Shown here in pieces: positions 1 to 5,083 of a DNA stretch of 6,192 bases. The stretch is from an uncultured Propionibacteriaceae bacterium (lineage in GTDB: Bacteria; Actinomycetota; Actinomycetes; Propionibacteriales; Propionibacteriaceae): contig CAMQXE010000081.1 in the NCBI GenBank assembly GCA_947038745.1, forward strand, positions 1 through 6,192, given 5' to 3'. Each line of letters begins with the position of its first letter. The first letter of the stretch is position 1. The notes under the pieces were generated by a model. It was not told the DNA's origin, did not search any database, and saw only the letters and a list, made by a program, of their open reading frames with translations. Both the position numbers and the translations under genes were made by a program.

Positions 1-1
1 C

Positions 2-160
2 GCGCACATAGTTGTAGAGGAATCTTGTTTCCATGATGGGCATGCCCCCGAGCTGTTGGTTCAGGTGCGCGACTGTTTGGCTGGCCACTTCGATGTCGAA
101 CATTCAACGTTTCAGTTTGAGCCGCCTGAGCATCGACTCAGCGAGAATCTCGTGCACTAA
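2..160 (+). CDS. Cation diffusion facilitator (CDF) metal exporter, C-terminal end (partial)
   Basis: This is the 3' end of a gene cut by the window edge: 52 codons in frame 2, closed by TAA at 158-160. The peptide opens AHIVVEESCFHDGHAPELL and continues with HFDVEHSTFQFEPPEHR. That matches the cytoplasmic C-terminal domain of CzcD-like CDF transporters, where an alternating beta strand with 'AH.VV' is followed by a helix and a closing 'H.T.Q.E' strand. In the family this ferredoxin-like domain sits on the inner face of the membrane, binds Zn/Co/Cd through His and acidic residues and drives dimerisation; the missing upstream part would carry six membrane helices. Several His residues are visible (2, 11, 14, 29, 34, 44, 52). 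The substrate metal cannot be told from this fragment. The family call is fairly sure because both the strand pattern and the HSTFQ ending fit. Confidence 0.8.
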   Translation, partial: AHIVVEESCFHDGHAPELLVQVRDCLAGHFDVEHSTFQFEPPEHRLSENLVH

Positions 161-202
161 TAGAGTTTAGGTATTAGTAAAAGACAATAAAGTAAGCACA
201 CC

Positions 203-252
203 CTATATTGGTTGTTACGGTTAGGTAAGCCTAACCGTAACAACCAATATAG
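203..252. repeat. Perfect inverted repeat, 23-bp arms with a 4-base loop
   Basis: Bases 203-225 and 230-252 are exact reverse complements around the loop TAAG (226-229). The element begins 42 bases past the stop codon of the CDF gene. It is not followed by a proper T-run (the next bases are TTATTAGC), so it is at best an imperfect intrinsic terminator for the exporter gene. The length and perfection of the arms are more than a terminator needs, so it could also be an operator or a small repeated element. A short stem-loop (CTATC/GATAG, 260-274) follows it. Confidence 0.85.
221..239 (+). promoter_or_regulatory. DtxR/IdeR-like iron box at the centre of the palindrome
   Basis: The 19 bases from 221 read TTAGGTAAGCCTAACCGTA. 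They agree with the DtxR/IdeR consensus as I recall it (TTAGGTTAGCCTAACCTAA) at 16 of 19 positions, with differences at positions 7, 17 and 18. DtxR-family repressors bind such palindromes when loaded with Fe(II) or Mn(II). The site lies about 360 bases before the next start codon and no promoter is evident beside it. A chance match inside a larger palindrome is therefore a real alternative. Confidence 0.35.
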
Positions 253-350
253 TTATTAGCTATCCCGGTGATAGTTATTCGTTAATTGTATTTTTGGCTA
301 GAGCGAGGGGCCTCTGGCTGCCGCGGTCCGAGGAGGGGTGGCGCTTAATA

Positions 351-513
351 AGATCGCTGTGGCTAGCGCATTAGGCAGAGAAATCATGGCTTGATCTTGC
401 GTCGGGGCAATATGTTGCTGCTGCCGAGGGGCGCACATGGGCGGGGTTCGGGGTTCGGGGTGAGGATCTTCGGGAGAATATTTGTGTGGTACTGATAAAT
501 AAATAGGAAACAG
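351..513 (+). pseudogene. Possible decayed fragment of a GH3 beta-glucosidase-like gene
   Basis: Reading the plus strand with one frame change gives ALGREIMA (about 366-389), then, in another frame, GNMLLLPRGAHGRGSGFGVRIF (about 406-471) in two adjoining pieces: GNMLLLPRGAHGRG and SGFGVRIF. This order recalls the glycoside hydrolase family 3 block in which an 'ALG.E' helix is followed by 'GVN..L.PG..' and '.GR.FE'. Stops and a frameshift interrupt it and no start is present, so it could not make a protein. The likeness is short and rests on memory of the family, so it could be chance in GC-rich DNA. Confidence 0.25.
439..460 (+). other. G-run cluster, potential G-quadruplex
   Basis: Four G runs (439-441, 443-446, 450-453, 457-460) are separated by loops C, TTC and TTC. 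This fits the usual quadruplex pattern of runs of three or more G with loops of one to seven bases. Part of it is a tandem repeat of the 7-mer GGGGTTC. It lies on the coding strand about 140 bases before the DUF1540 gene. Whether it folds or has any effect is unknown. Confidence 0.45.
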
Positions 514-590
514 TATTGTTTGCTAAGGGTCGCATTACTTGTGAGGTATTAAATTTTCGGGAACACTAAAGGCATAGGGTTTTACTTCTG

Positions 591-596
591 AAAGGA
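591..596 (+). promoter_or_regulatory. Ribosome binding site of the DUF1540 gene
   Basis: AAAGGA lies six bases before the ATG at 603, which is good spacing and supports that start. Confidence 0.75.
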
Positions 597-602
597 TTCA
601 TC

Positions 603-875
603 ATGGAAACCACTGCTGTTCAGTGCACCAGCACCGATTGCTCCTACAACAACCACGGCTGCTCCGCAATTGCCATCACGGTGGCACATGAGGGCAAGGC
701 CGCCACCTGCGGTACTTTCGTTAAGCTCGAGACCCGCCGTCACGCTACTGCTACCGCTAGCAAGGTTGGCGCTTGCCAGCTCGTCGAGTGCAAGCACAAC
801 GACGACATGCTTTGCTCCGCTAAGGCTATTGAGGTCACCGCTGGCGCTGCTTGCGGTTCCTTCCAGGCTGCGTAA
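603..875 (+). CDS. Small Cys-rich protein with two DUF1540 repeats
   Basis: The 90-residue protein consists of two similar Cys-rich units. Unit one is C8-x4-C13-x6-C20-x15-C36-G-T-F; unit two is C58-x4-C63-x7-C71-x12-C84-G-S-F. Each has the DUF1540 pattern: two Cys, an Asn-containing turn, 'C.A..I.V', and a closing 'CG.F'. An Ala/Thr-rich linker (about 44-56) joins them. No signal peptide or membrane segment is seen, so it should be cytoplasmic. The function of DUF1540 is not established; four Cys per unit suggests one metal (zinc-type) site each, which is inference. The start is supported by AAAGGA six bases upstream. Codons are strongly biased (every Lys AAG, every Asn AAC, every Phe TTC), unlike the MATE gene, which suggests high expression. 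It is flanked by a long leader and its own terminator, so it is probably transcribed alone. Confidence 0.88.
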   Translation: METTAVQCTSTDCSYNNHGCSAIAITVAHEGKAATCGTFVKLETRRHATATASKVGACQLVECKHNDDMLCSAKAIEVTAGAACGSFQAA

Positions 876-902
876 GCTCTAGCGCCGTATAGGCTTTTTG
901 CG

Positions 903-931
903 AAGGGTTCCACCATATGGTGGAACCCTTT
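903..931 (+). terminator. Terminator hairpin after the DUF1540 gene
   Basis: Bases 903-930 form a perfect 28-base palindrome (arms AAGGGTTCCACCAT and ATGGTGGAACCCTT). It begins 27 bases past the stop codon and runs into TTTGTGCGTATT. The T-run is short, but the stem is strong and the position is right for ending the DUF1540 transcript before the pyk leader. Confidence 0.8.
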
Positions 932-1026
932 GTGCGTATTCGGCAGAGATTTAGGGCAGAAATAGAACCTAAGACAGCACATAATGGGCGCTGCATCTCT
1001 GCATAACGGTAATCTCTGAGACTGCC

Positions 1027-1060
1027 CGTCAAGGATGACGATTCTCCCCTAGGGTTAAGG
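1027..1060 (+). promoter_or_regulatory. Candidate tandem hexaloop (ANTAR-type) RNA in the pyk leader
   Basis: Two adjacent six-base loops can be drawn. The first is CGTC-AAGGAT-GACG (1027-1040), with a perfect 4-bp stem. The second is CCCT-AGGGTT-AAGG (1047-1060), with one C-A mismatch, covering the ribosome binding site. Both loops have A at position 1 and G at position 4, the features known for RNA targets of ANTAR proteins, and the linker is six bases. An ANTAR regulator is encoded 1.7 kb downstream. Short stems of this kind arise by chance, so this is a hypothesis. Confidence 0.25.
1051..1060 (+). promoter_or_regulatory. Ribosome binding site of pyk
   Basis: AGGGTTAAGG directly precedes the GTG at 1062. 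The AGGG part is spaced seven bases from the start codon, which is suitable; the AAGG part is too close. It supports the GTG start, which also gives the family's usual N-terminus. Confidence 0.5.
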
Positions 1061-1061
1061 T

Positions 1062-2465
1062 GTGCGTAGAGCGAAAATTGTGTGCACCCTGGGGCCGGCA
1101 GTCGGCACCGTTGAGTTGGTGCGAGACCTTGTTAATGCTGGTATGGATGTTGCCCGCTTCAATATGAGCCATGGCGATTATGCTGAACATGAAGGCCGGT
1201 TAGCGATGGTGCGGCAGGCTGCTCATGAGACTGGCCGAGCAGTAGGCGTTATGGCTGACTTGCAGGGCCCAAAGATTCGTCTTGGTAATTTCGCCGCGCC
1301 AGTTGACCTGGTACGTGGGCAGAAGTTCACGATCACTACTCGTGACGTTATCGGCGACAGTACGATCTGTGGCACGACTTATAAGGGCCTCCCCGGCGAT
1401 GTTGAGCCAGGCCATTCACTTCTGATCGATGATGGCAAGGTCGCGTTGGTTGCTGATGAGGTGACTGAGACTGACGTTATCTGCACTGTTCAGGTTCCGG
1501 GCACTGTATCGAACCATAAAGGCATCAACTTGCCTGGAGTTGCGGTCAATGTACCGGCGCTCTCAGAAAAGGACGAAGCTGATCTACGCTGGGCGCTCCA
1601 GCATGGGTTTGACATCGTTGCGCTGTCATTCGTTCGCAGCGCCACCGACGTCACGCGAGTTCACGAGATCATGGCTGAAGAAGGTCGCCGGATTCCGGTG
1701 CTGGCCAAGATTGAGAAGCCCCAAGCGATGGCGAATATCCAAGAGATTGTGGACGCTTTTGATGCAGTGATGGTCGCTCGCGGTGATCTCGGTGTTGAGC
1801 TGCCTTTGGAAGATGTTCCGTTGGCGCAGAAGAAGATCATTATGCATGCGCGTGGCTGGGCTAAACCAGTGGTTGTCGCGACGCAGATGCTTGAGTCAAT
1901 GATTTCTTCGCCGCGCCCAACTCGCGCTGAAGCCTCTGACGTAGCTAACGCCGTTCTTGACGGCGCAGATGCGGTGATGTTGTCGGGGGAGACTAGCGTT
2001 GGCGAGTACCCGATTCTTACGGTTGAAACCATGGCTCGCATTATTGATGCCGTTGAAGGTAACGATATTGAGTCGATTCACCATATGGATATGGACCCGC
2101 ATACAACTGGTGGCGTTATTGCTTTGGCGGCTGCTGATACGGCTCGTAGATTGGGCGCGAAGTATCTGGTGGCCTACACCAAATCCGGTGATACCGCTCG
2201 CCGAATGGCGCGGATCCGTACCAAAACCCCGGTGCTTGCTTTTACGCCAGAGCCAAATGTGCGCCAAGAGCTGACCTTGAGTTGGGGCGTGGAGACTTTC
2301 CAGGTTCCGCGCGCTATGGATTCCACAGAGATGACCAGCAATGTCGAGAAAGCGCTACGTGAGGCTGGTCTGGTTGAGCCAGGAGACAAGATCGTCATGG
2401 TCTGGGGCTCACCTTGGGACGTTGTAGGTAAAACCAACTCCATGCGAGTCCACAAGATCACGTAG
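1062..2465 (+). CDS. pyk: Pyruvate kinase, K+-independent type
   Basis: Pyruvate kinase makes pyruvate and ATP from phosphoenolpyruvate and ADP, the last step of glycolysis, in the cytoplasm. At 467 residues it has about the normal length for actinobacterial enzymes. It begins MRRAKIVCTLGPA, followed by R32-x-N34-x-S36-H37 of the active site, the start of the B domain after DLQGPKIRLG (66-75), and the signature VLAKIEKPQAM with catalytic K216 and metal ligand E218. VMVARGDLGVELP carries metal ligand D242. A TQMLESM block and the C-terminal allosteric domain (about 350-467) follow. Leu67, Gln68, Lys71 and Leu74 replace the Thr, Lys, Glu and Thr of the K+-dependent muscle enzyme, so the sequence shows the K+-independent class. 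GTG is the start. The gene stands alone: a terminator lies before its leader and another follows the stop codon. Identification is secure; the absence of a K+ requirement is inferred from these residues. Confidence 0.97.
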   Translation: MRRAKIVCTLGPAVGTVELVRDLVNAGMDVARFNMSHGDYAEHEGRLAMVRQAAHETGRAVGVMADLQGPKIRLGNFAAPVDLVRGQKFTITTRDVIGDSTICGTTYKGLPGDVEPGHSLLIDDGKVALVADEVTETDVICTVQVPGTVSNHKGINLPGVAVNVPALSEKDEADLRWALQHGFDIVALSFVRSATDVTRVHEIMAEEGRRIPVLAKIEKPQAMANIQEIVDAFDAVMVARGDLGVELPLEDVPLAQKKIIMHARGWAKPVVVATQMLESMISSPRPTRAEASDVANAVLDGADAVMLSGETSVGEYPILTVETMARIIDAVEGNDIESIHHMDMDPHTTGGVIALAAADTARRLGAKYLVAYTKSGDTARRMARIRTKTPVLAFTPEPNVRQELTLSWGVETFQVPRAMDSTEMTSNVEKALREAGLVEPGDKIVMVWGSPWDVVGKTNSMRVHKIT

Positions 2466-2474
2466 AAGTTCAGC

Positions 2475-2517
2475 AAGTTCAGGGGCATCCAGCAATTGGA
2501 TGCCCCTGAACTTTGTT
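2475..2517 (+). terminator. Strong intrinsic terminator of pyk
   Basis: Arms 2475-2491 and 2497-2513 pair perfectly over 17 bp around a five-base loop (GCAAT). The stem ends in TTTGTT. It begins nine bases after the pyk stop codon. Confidence 0.9.
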
Positions 2518-2540
2518 ATGGGGGAAGGCGTTTTCGCTAG

Positions 2541-2591
2541 TAATGAGAAGATCGCCTGGAACAACAGATGTTGTTCCAGGCGATCTCATTA
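2541..2591 (-). terminator. Large stem-loop just past the tRNA-Leu 3' end
   Basis: An inner 15-bp stem (2551-2565 with 2570-2584, loop AGAT) is extended by a 7-bp outer stem (2541-2547 with 2585-2591) across a three-base bulge (2548-2550). It starts four bases beyond the 3' end of the minus-strand tRNA gene and lies between two converging transcripts, which suits a terminator. On the minus strand the stem is not followed by a U-run (CTAGCGAAAACG). It may therefore serve as a processing signal, or as a barrier together with the pyk terminator. Confidence 0.55.
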
Positions 2592-2595
2592 GCCG

Positions 2596-2678
2596 TACCC
2601 GGGATGGGATTCGAACCCACAAGGCATTTCTGCCAGCCGGGTTTGAGCCGACCGCGTATACCGTTCCGCCACCCGGGC
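2596..2678 (-). tRNA. tRNA-Leu (anticodon CAA)
   Basis: Read on the minus strand, the 83-base gene folds as a class II tRNA. The acceptor stem GCCCGGG pairs with CCCGGGT and is followed by discriminator A. The D arm is GCGGAACGGTATACGC. The anticodon stem GTCGG/CCGGC holds the loop CTCAAAC, so the anticodon is CAA, reading the Leu codon UUG. A long variable arm contains GGC/GCC, and the T arm is GTGGG-TTCGAAT-CCCAT. The long variable arm and the A discriminator fit leucine. CCA is not encoded (the next bases are CGG), so the tail must be added after transcription, as is common in actinobacteria. The gene converges on pyk and is divergent from the ANTAR regulator gene. Confidence 0.95.
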
Positions 2679-2688
2679 AAGCTCATCT

Positions 2689-2694
2689 ATTGTG
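2689..2694 (-). promoter_or_regulatory. Possible -10 element of tRNA-Leu
   Basis: CACAAT on the minus strand lies ten bases before the first base of the tRNA, a fitting distance for a -10 box. No matching -35 hexamer is seen 16-18 bases upstream, so support is weak. Confidence 0.25.
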
Positions 2695-2710
2695 CCATAG
2701 TTCGGCGTGC

Positions 2711-2739
2711 TCTCGCATCCTGGCGCGTCGAGTGCGAGA
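2711..2739. repeat. Short inverted repeat before the ANTAR regulator gene
   Basis: TCTCGCA (2711-2717) and TGCGAGA (2733-2739) are exact reverse complements 15 bases apart, ending nine bases before the GTG at 2749. It lies in the 70-base gap between the divergent tRNA-Leu and regulator genes. It could be an operator for either gene or a leader hairpin. No good Shine-Dalgarno sequence is seen in front of the GTG. Confidence 0.4.
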
Positions 2740-2748
2740 ATATGAGAC

Positions 2749-3339
2749 GTGAGTGACACTGTTGTCGCACCCCGGGTGCTTATTGCTGAGGATGAGCCGC
2801 TGATCCGCATGGATCTTGTTGAGTTGCTTGAATCAGAGGGATATCAGGTCGTCGGCCAAGCTGCCGATGGCGAGCAAGCGGTCCAACTTGCCGAAGAACT
2901 GCACCCCGATATCTGTGTTCTTGACGTCAAGATGCCGATACTCGATGGCATCTCGGCTGCTGAAATTATTACGGCAAAGGGCGTTGCTCCTGTTGTCATG
3001 CTGACTGCGTTCTCGCAACGTGACTTAGTTGATCGTGCCGCACGAGCTGGTGCGATGGCATACGTGGTAAAACCATTCCAAGCTAGCGATGTGGTCCCAG
3101 CGATGGCTTTGGCAATTGCTAGGTTCCAGCAATTGCAAGAAATCAAAGAAGAAATTAGTGATCTGTCAGAGCAGCTGGAAGTGCGTAAGCTCATAGATCA
3201 AGCCAAAGGCATGCTCCAAGAACGGTTGGGGCTTAGCGAGGCAGAATCTTTCCGATGGATCCAAAAGACGGCCATGGACTTGCGGAAATCCAAGCGCGAA
3301 GTCGCCGAGGGCGTCTTAGCTCATGGGAAAAGTAAGTGA
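2749..3339 (+). CDS. pdtaR: Response regulator with receiver and ANTAR RNA-binding domains (PdtaR-like)
   Basis: This 196-residue cytoplasmic regulator resembles mycobacterial PdtaR. The receiver domain (about 9-125) shows the acidic pair E14-D15, phosphoacceptor D59 in VLDVKMP, T86 in MLTAF, and K108 in VVKPF. A charged coiled-coil linker (about 125-148) leads to an ANTAR domain (about 140-192) with KLIDQAKGMLQERLGL, then ESFRWIQKTAMD and VAEGVL. In the family, phosphorylation by the kinase PdtaS promotes dimerisation, and the ANTAR helices bind paired hexaloops in mRNA, preventing termination or changing translation. No kinase gene is in the window. The GTG start matches the expected N-terminus, but no clear ribosome binding site precedes it. 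The gene overlaps the MATE gene by four bases (GTGA), so coupled translation is likely. Family is secure; exact orthology to pdtaR is likely. Confidence 0.93.
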   Translation: MSDTVVAPRVLIAEDEPLIRMDLVELLESEGYQVVGQAADGEQAVQLAEELHPDICVLDVKMPILDGISAAEIITAKGVAPVVMLTAFSQRDLVDRAARAGAMAYVVKPFQASDVVPAMALAIARFQQLQEIKEEISDLSEQLEVRKLIDQAKGMLQERLGLSEAESFRWIQKTAMDLRKSKREVAEGVLAHGKSK

Positions 3340-4643
3340 GCCAAGCCTCGACTAAAGAGATCTTGCACCTTGCCGTACCGGCATTCTTTACTCTGATTGC
3401 AGAGCCATTATTTCTTCTGGTTGATACAGCGGTCATCGGACATGTCTCAACAAGCTCGCTTGCAGGCTTAGGAGTTGCTTCCGCAGCCTTACTGGCCATT
3501 GTGAACTTATGTGTTTTTCTAGCCTATTCAACGACATCAGCAGTTGCTCGGCGTGTGGGTGAGGGCAACAACCGCGAAGCCTTAGCCGTTGGCATTGATG
3601 GCATCTGGTTAGCCTTGGTTCTTGGAGTTGCGACAGCCTGCGCGCTCATGCTCTGGGCAGGACCGATCTGCGCGATCTTTGGGGCATCGCCAACAGTTCT
3701 TACTGAAGCTACAACCTATCTCCGCATCTCAGCGCTAGGCCTTGCTCCGGTATTCGTCACGCTTGCAGCCACCGGATTGTTGCGTGGCTTGCAAGATACA
3801 ACATCGCCGCTAGTGATAACTACGGTTGGGTTTGGCATCAATCTGGTATTGAACGTGATATTTATCCTCGGTCTGGAATGGGGCATAGCAGGTTCGGCTT
3901 GGGGAACAGTTATCGCGCAGTGGGGTATGGCTATGGCCTATCTCGTATTAGTCCGGCGGCGAATGCGGCGAGAACATATCTCGCTTGGGTTTAATCCCAT
4001 GGGAGTTCTAGCCTCTGCAAGTGCCGGAGTTGCGCTGTTCATTCGCACAATTGCGTTACGGGCAGTGCTGCTGCTAACAACCTGGGTTGCTGCAGGGCTA
4101 GGGGAAACAGAGCTTGCTTCCCACCAGATAGCAATGACGATCTGGAGTTTTCTTGCCTTCGCCTTAGACGCGTTAGCGATTGCGGCGCAGGCGTTGACCG
4201 GGCGCTGGCTAGGGGCCAGGGAGTATCGGCAGGTGCGCCAAGCAACATCGCTGATGGTGCGCTGGGGCATTGGCTATGGCCTGATTCTTGGCGTGCTAGT
4301 GATCGTGGCAGCGCCAGTGCTCCCGATATTCTTCACCGATGATGCACAGGTACGTAGAGCGCTTATCGGAGCCTTGCTCGTAGTAGGCGTGGGCCAACCA
4401 ATCAGCGGTATTACTTTCGTTTTAGATGGAGTTCTCATCGGGGCAGGCGACAGCCGCTGGCTAGCCAAAGCACAAGTCGGACTGCTGCTGTGCTTCATCC
4501 CATTGGCATTAATGGTTCACGGACTGGGGCTAGGCCTAGTCGCGCTTTGGCTGGCCTTCACCGGGTTCATGGCGCTACGTGCAGCAACGCTTTACTATCG
4601 CTCCCGTGGCGATCTCTGGATGACGTCGGCTAAGCATCCCTAA
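3336..4643 (+). CDS. MATE family efflux transporter (DinF subfamily)
   Basis: This is an integral membrane protein of 435 residues, a typical length for MATE exporters, with hydrophobic segments throughout that fit twelve helices in two bundles. Hallmarks seen are P15 and D30 in AEPLFLLVDTAVIGH, then SLAGLGVASA, GLLRGLQDTTSPL, ASHQIAMTIWSFLAFALDAL and FVLDGVLIGAGDS; the last three are typical of DinF-like members. The family exports cationic or other amphipathic compounds using H+ or Na+ gradients. D30 in the first helix corresponds by position to the Asp linked with ion coupling in DinF structures, which is inference. The substrate is unknown. The GTG start lies within the end of the ANTAR gene (overlap 3336-3339), and GGGAAA at 3325-3330 could be its ribosome binding site. 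The 3' end overlaps the opposing thioesterase gene by 14 bases. Less biased codons (TTA, CTA, ATA occur) suggest modest expression. Confidence 0.93.
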   Translation: MSQASTKEILHLAVPAFFTLIAEPLFLLVDTAVIGHVSTSSLAGLGVASAALLAIVNLCVFLAYSTTSAVARRVGEGNNREALAVGIDGIWLALVLGVATACALMLWAGPICAIFGASPTVLTEATTYLRISALGLAPVFVTLAATGLLRGLQDTTSPLVITTVGFGINLVLNVIFILGLEWGIAGSAWGTVIAQWGMAMAYLVLVRRRMRREHISLGFNPMGVLASASAGVALFIRTIALRAVLLLTTWVAAGLGETELASHQIAMTIWSFLAFALDALAIAAQALTGRWLGAREYRQVRQATSLMVRWGIGYGLILGVLVIVAAPVLPIFFTDDAQVRRALIGALLVVGVGQPISGITFVLDGVLIGAGDSRWLAKAQVGLLLCFIPLALMVHGLGLGLVALWLAFTGFMALRAATLYYRSRGDLWMTSAKHP

Positions 4644-5037
4644 GCGCGCAAGTAATCCGGGCAGTAGCGATGCGCTGGCCTTCGTCGTCGGTCAGGACCA
4701 CTTCATGCGTAGTGGAGGACCGGCCCAAATGAAGAGCGCGAGCAACAGCATGAACGTAGCCGGTGCTCACGCCGCGATGATGGGTTGCGTTGATATCGAC
4801 ACCGAACGCGATCTTGCTCATCGTCTGGGCATGGGTCCACGCAGCAAGTGAGCCTAAACTCTCTGCTACAACGCAAGTTGCTCCACCATGCCAGCGGCCA
4901 ACAGGCTGAGTATTTCCAGCTACCGGAACTCGGCCGCGAGTCTCTTGCGCTGAAACATACTCGATTTCGAGACCGAGCTTTTCATCGAGAGCAGAGTTTA
5001 AGTTGGCAGCCCAATCGGGCAAATTTGTTCCTATCAC
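4630..5037 (-). CDS. PaaI-like hotdog-fold thioesterase
   Basis: With the GTG at 5037 the protein has 135 residues and begins MIGTNLPDWAANLNSAL, a usual size for this family. It shows the 4HBT hotdog core: GNTQPVGRWHGGATCVVAE, with H50-G51-G52 at the turn into the central helix and E59 in the helix, where Arthrobacter-type enzymes carry the catalytic acid. 'SLGSLAA' and the later strands (EVVLTDDEGQRIATARI) follow. Such enzymes hydrolyse acyl-CoA or aryl-CoA thioesters; menaquinone-pathway (DHNA-CoA) and phenylacetate roles are known, and the sequence does not decide between them. Other starts are GTG 5070 (146 residues) and ATG 5127 (165 residues); the last lies inside polA and is unlikely. 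No start has a strong ribosome binding site. The gene is divergent from polA and converges on the MATE gene with no terminator between. Confidence 0.88.
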   Translation of the reverse strand: MIGTNLPDWAANLNSALDEKLGLEIEYVSAQETRGRVPVAGNTQPVGRWHGGATCVVAESLGSLAAWTHAQTMSKIAFGVDINATHHRGVSTGYVHAVARALHLGRSSTTHEVVLTDDEGQRIATARITCALRDA

Positions 5038-5070
5038 GTGAACCAGACTACTTCTATTGCCAATAGCCAC

Positions 5071-5074
5071 TAGG
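5071..5074 (+). promoter_or_regulatory. Weak ribosome binding site of polA
   Basis: TAGG (5071-5074) stands nine bases before the polA GTG at 5084. It is the only purine-rich match in the short gap to the divergent thioesterase gene, and it supports the GTG only modestly. Confidence 0.3.
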
Positions 5075-5083
5075 CTCGCAATC

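Larger units (their letters stand above)
161..602. other. Intergenic stretch of 442 bases without an intact gene
   Basis: No open frame with a plausible start and ribosome binding site is seen on either strand. Three kinds of content are visible. An AT-rich part (161-300) holds a long perfect palindrome and a repeated 9-mer ATAGTTATT at 249-257 and 271-279. A GC-rich part (about 300-470) contains a G-run cluster and a possible gene remnant. The AT-rich leader of the DUF1540 gene runs from about 480 to 602. I could not pick a convincing -35/-10 pair for the downstream gene. The sharp change in base composition near 300 suggests pieces of different origin. Confidence 0.6.

Noticed and set aside
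203..279. CRISPR array or insertion sequence end
   Set aside because: There is a single palindrome and one 9-base direct repeat, with no regular spacers, no transposase frame and no convincing target duplication.
670..882. Second-frame open frame inside the DUF1540 gene and antisense frames at 582-982
   Set aside because: The Cys pattern, ribosome binding site and codon bias all support the 603-875 frame only.
1661..2488. Long minus-strand open frames opposite pyk
   Set aside because: They are antisense shadows of a conserved gene, resemble no known family and have no ribosome binding sites.
2513..2756. Two overlapping plus-strand open frames of 62 and 79 codons
   Set aside because: They run through the antisense of tRNA-Leu and the stem-loop; their peptides are translations of tRNA sequence and no ribosome binding site is seen.
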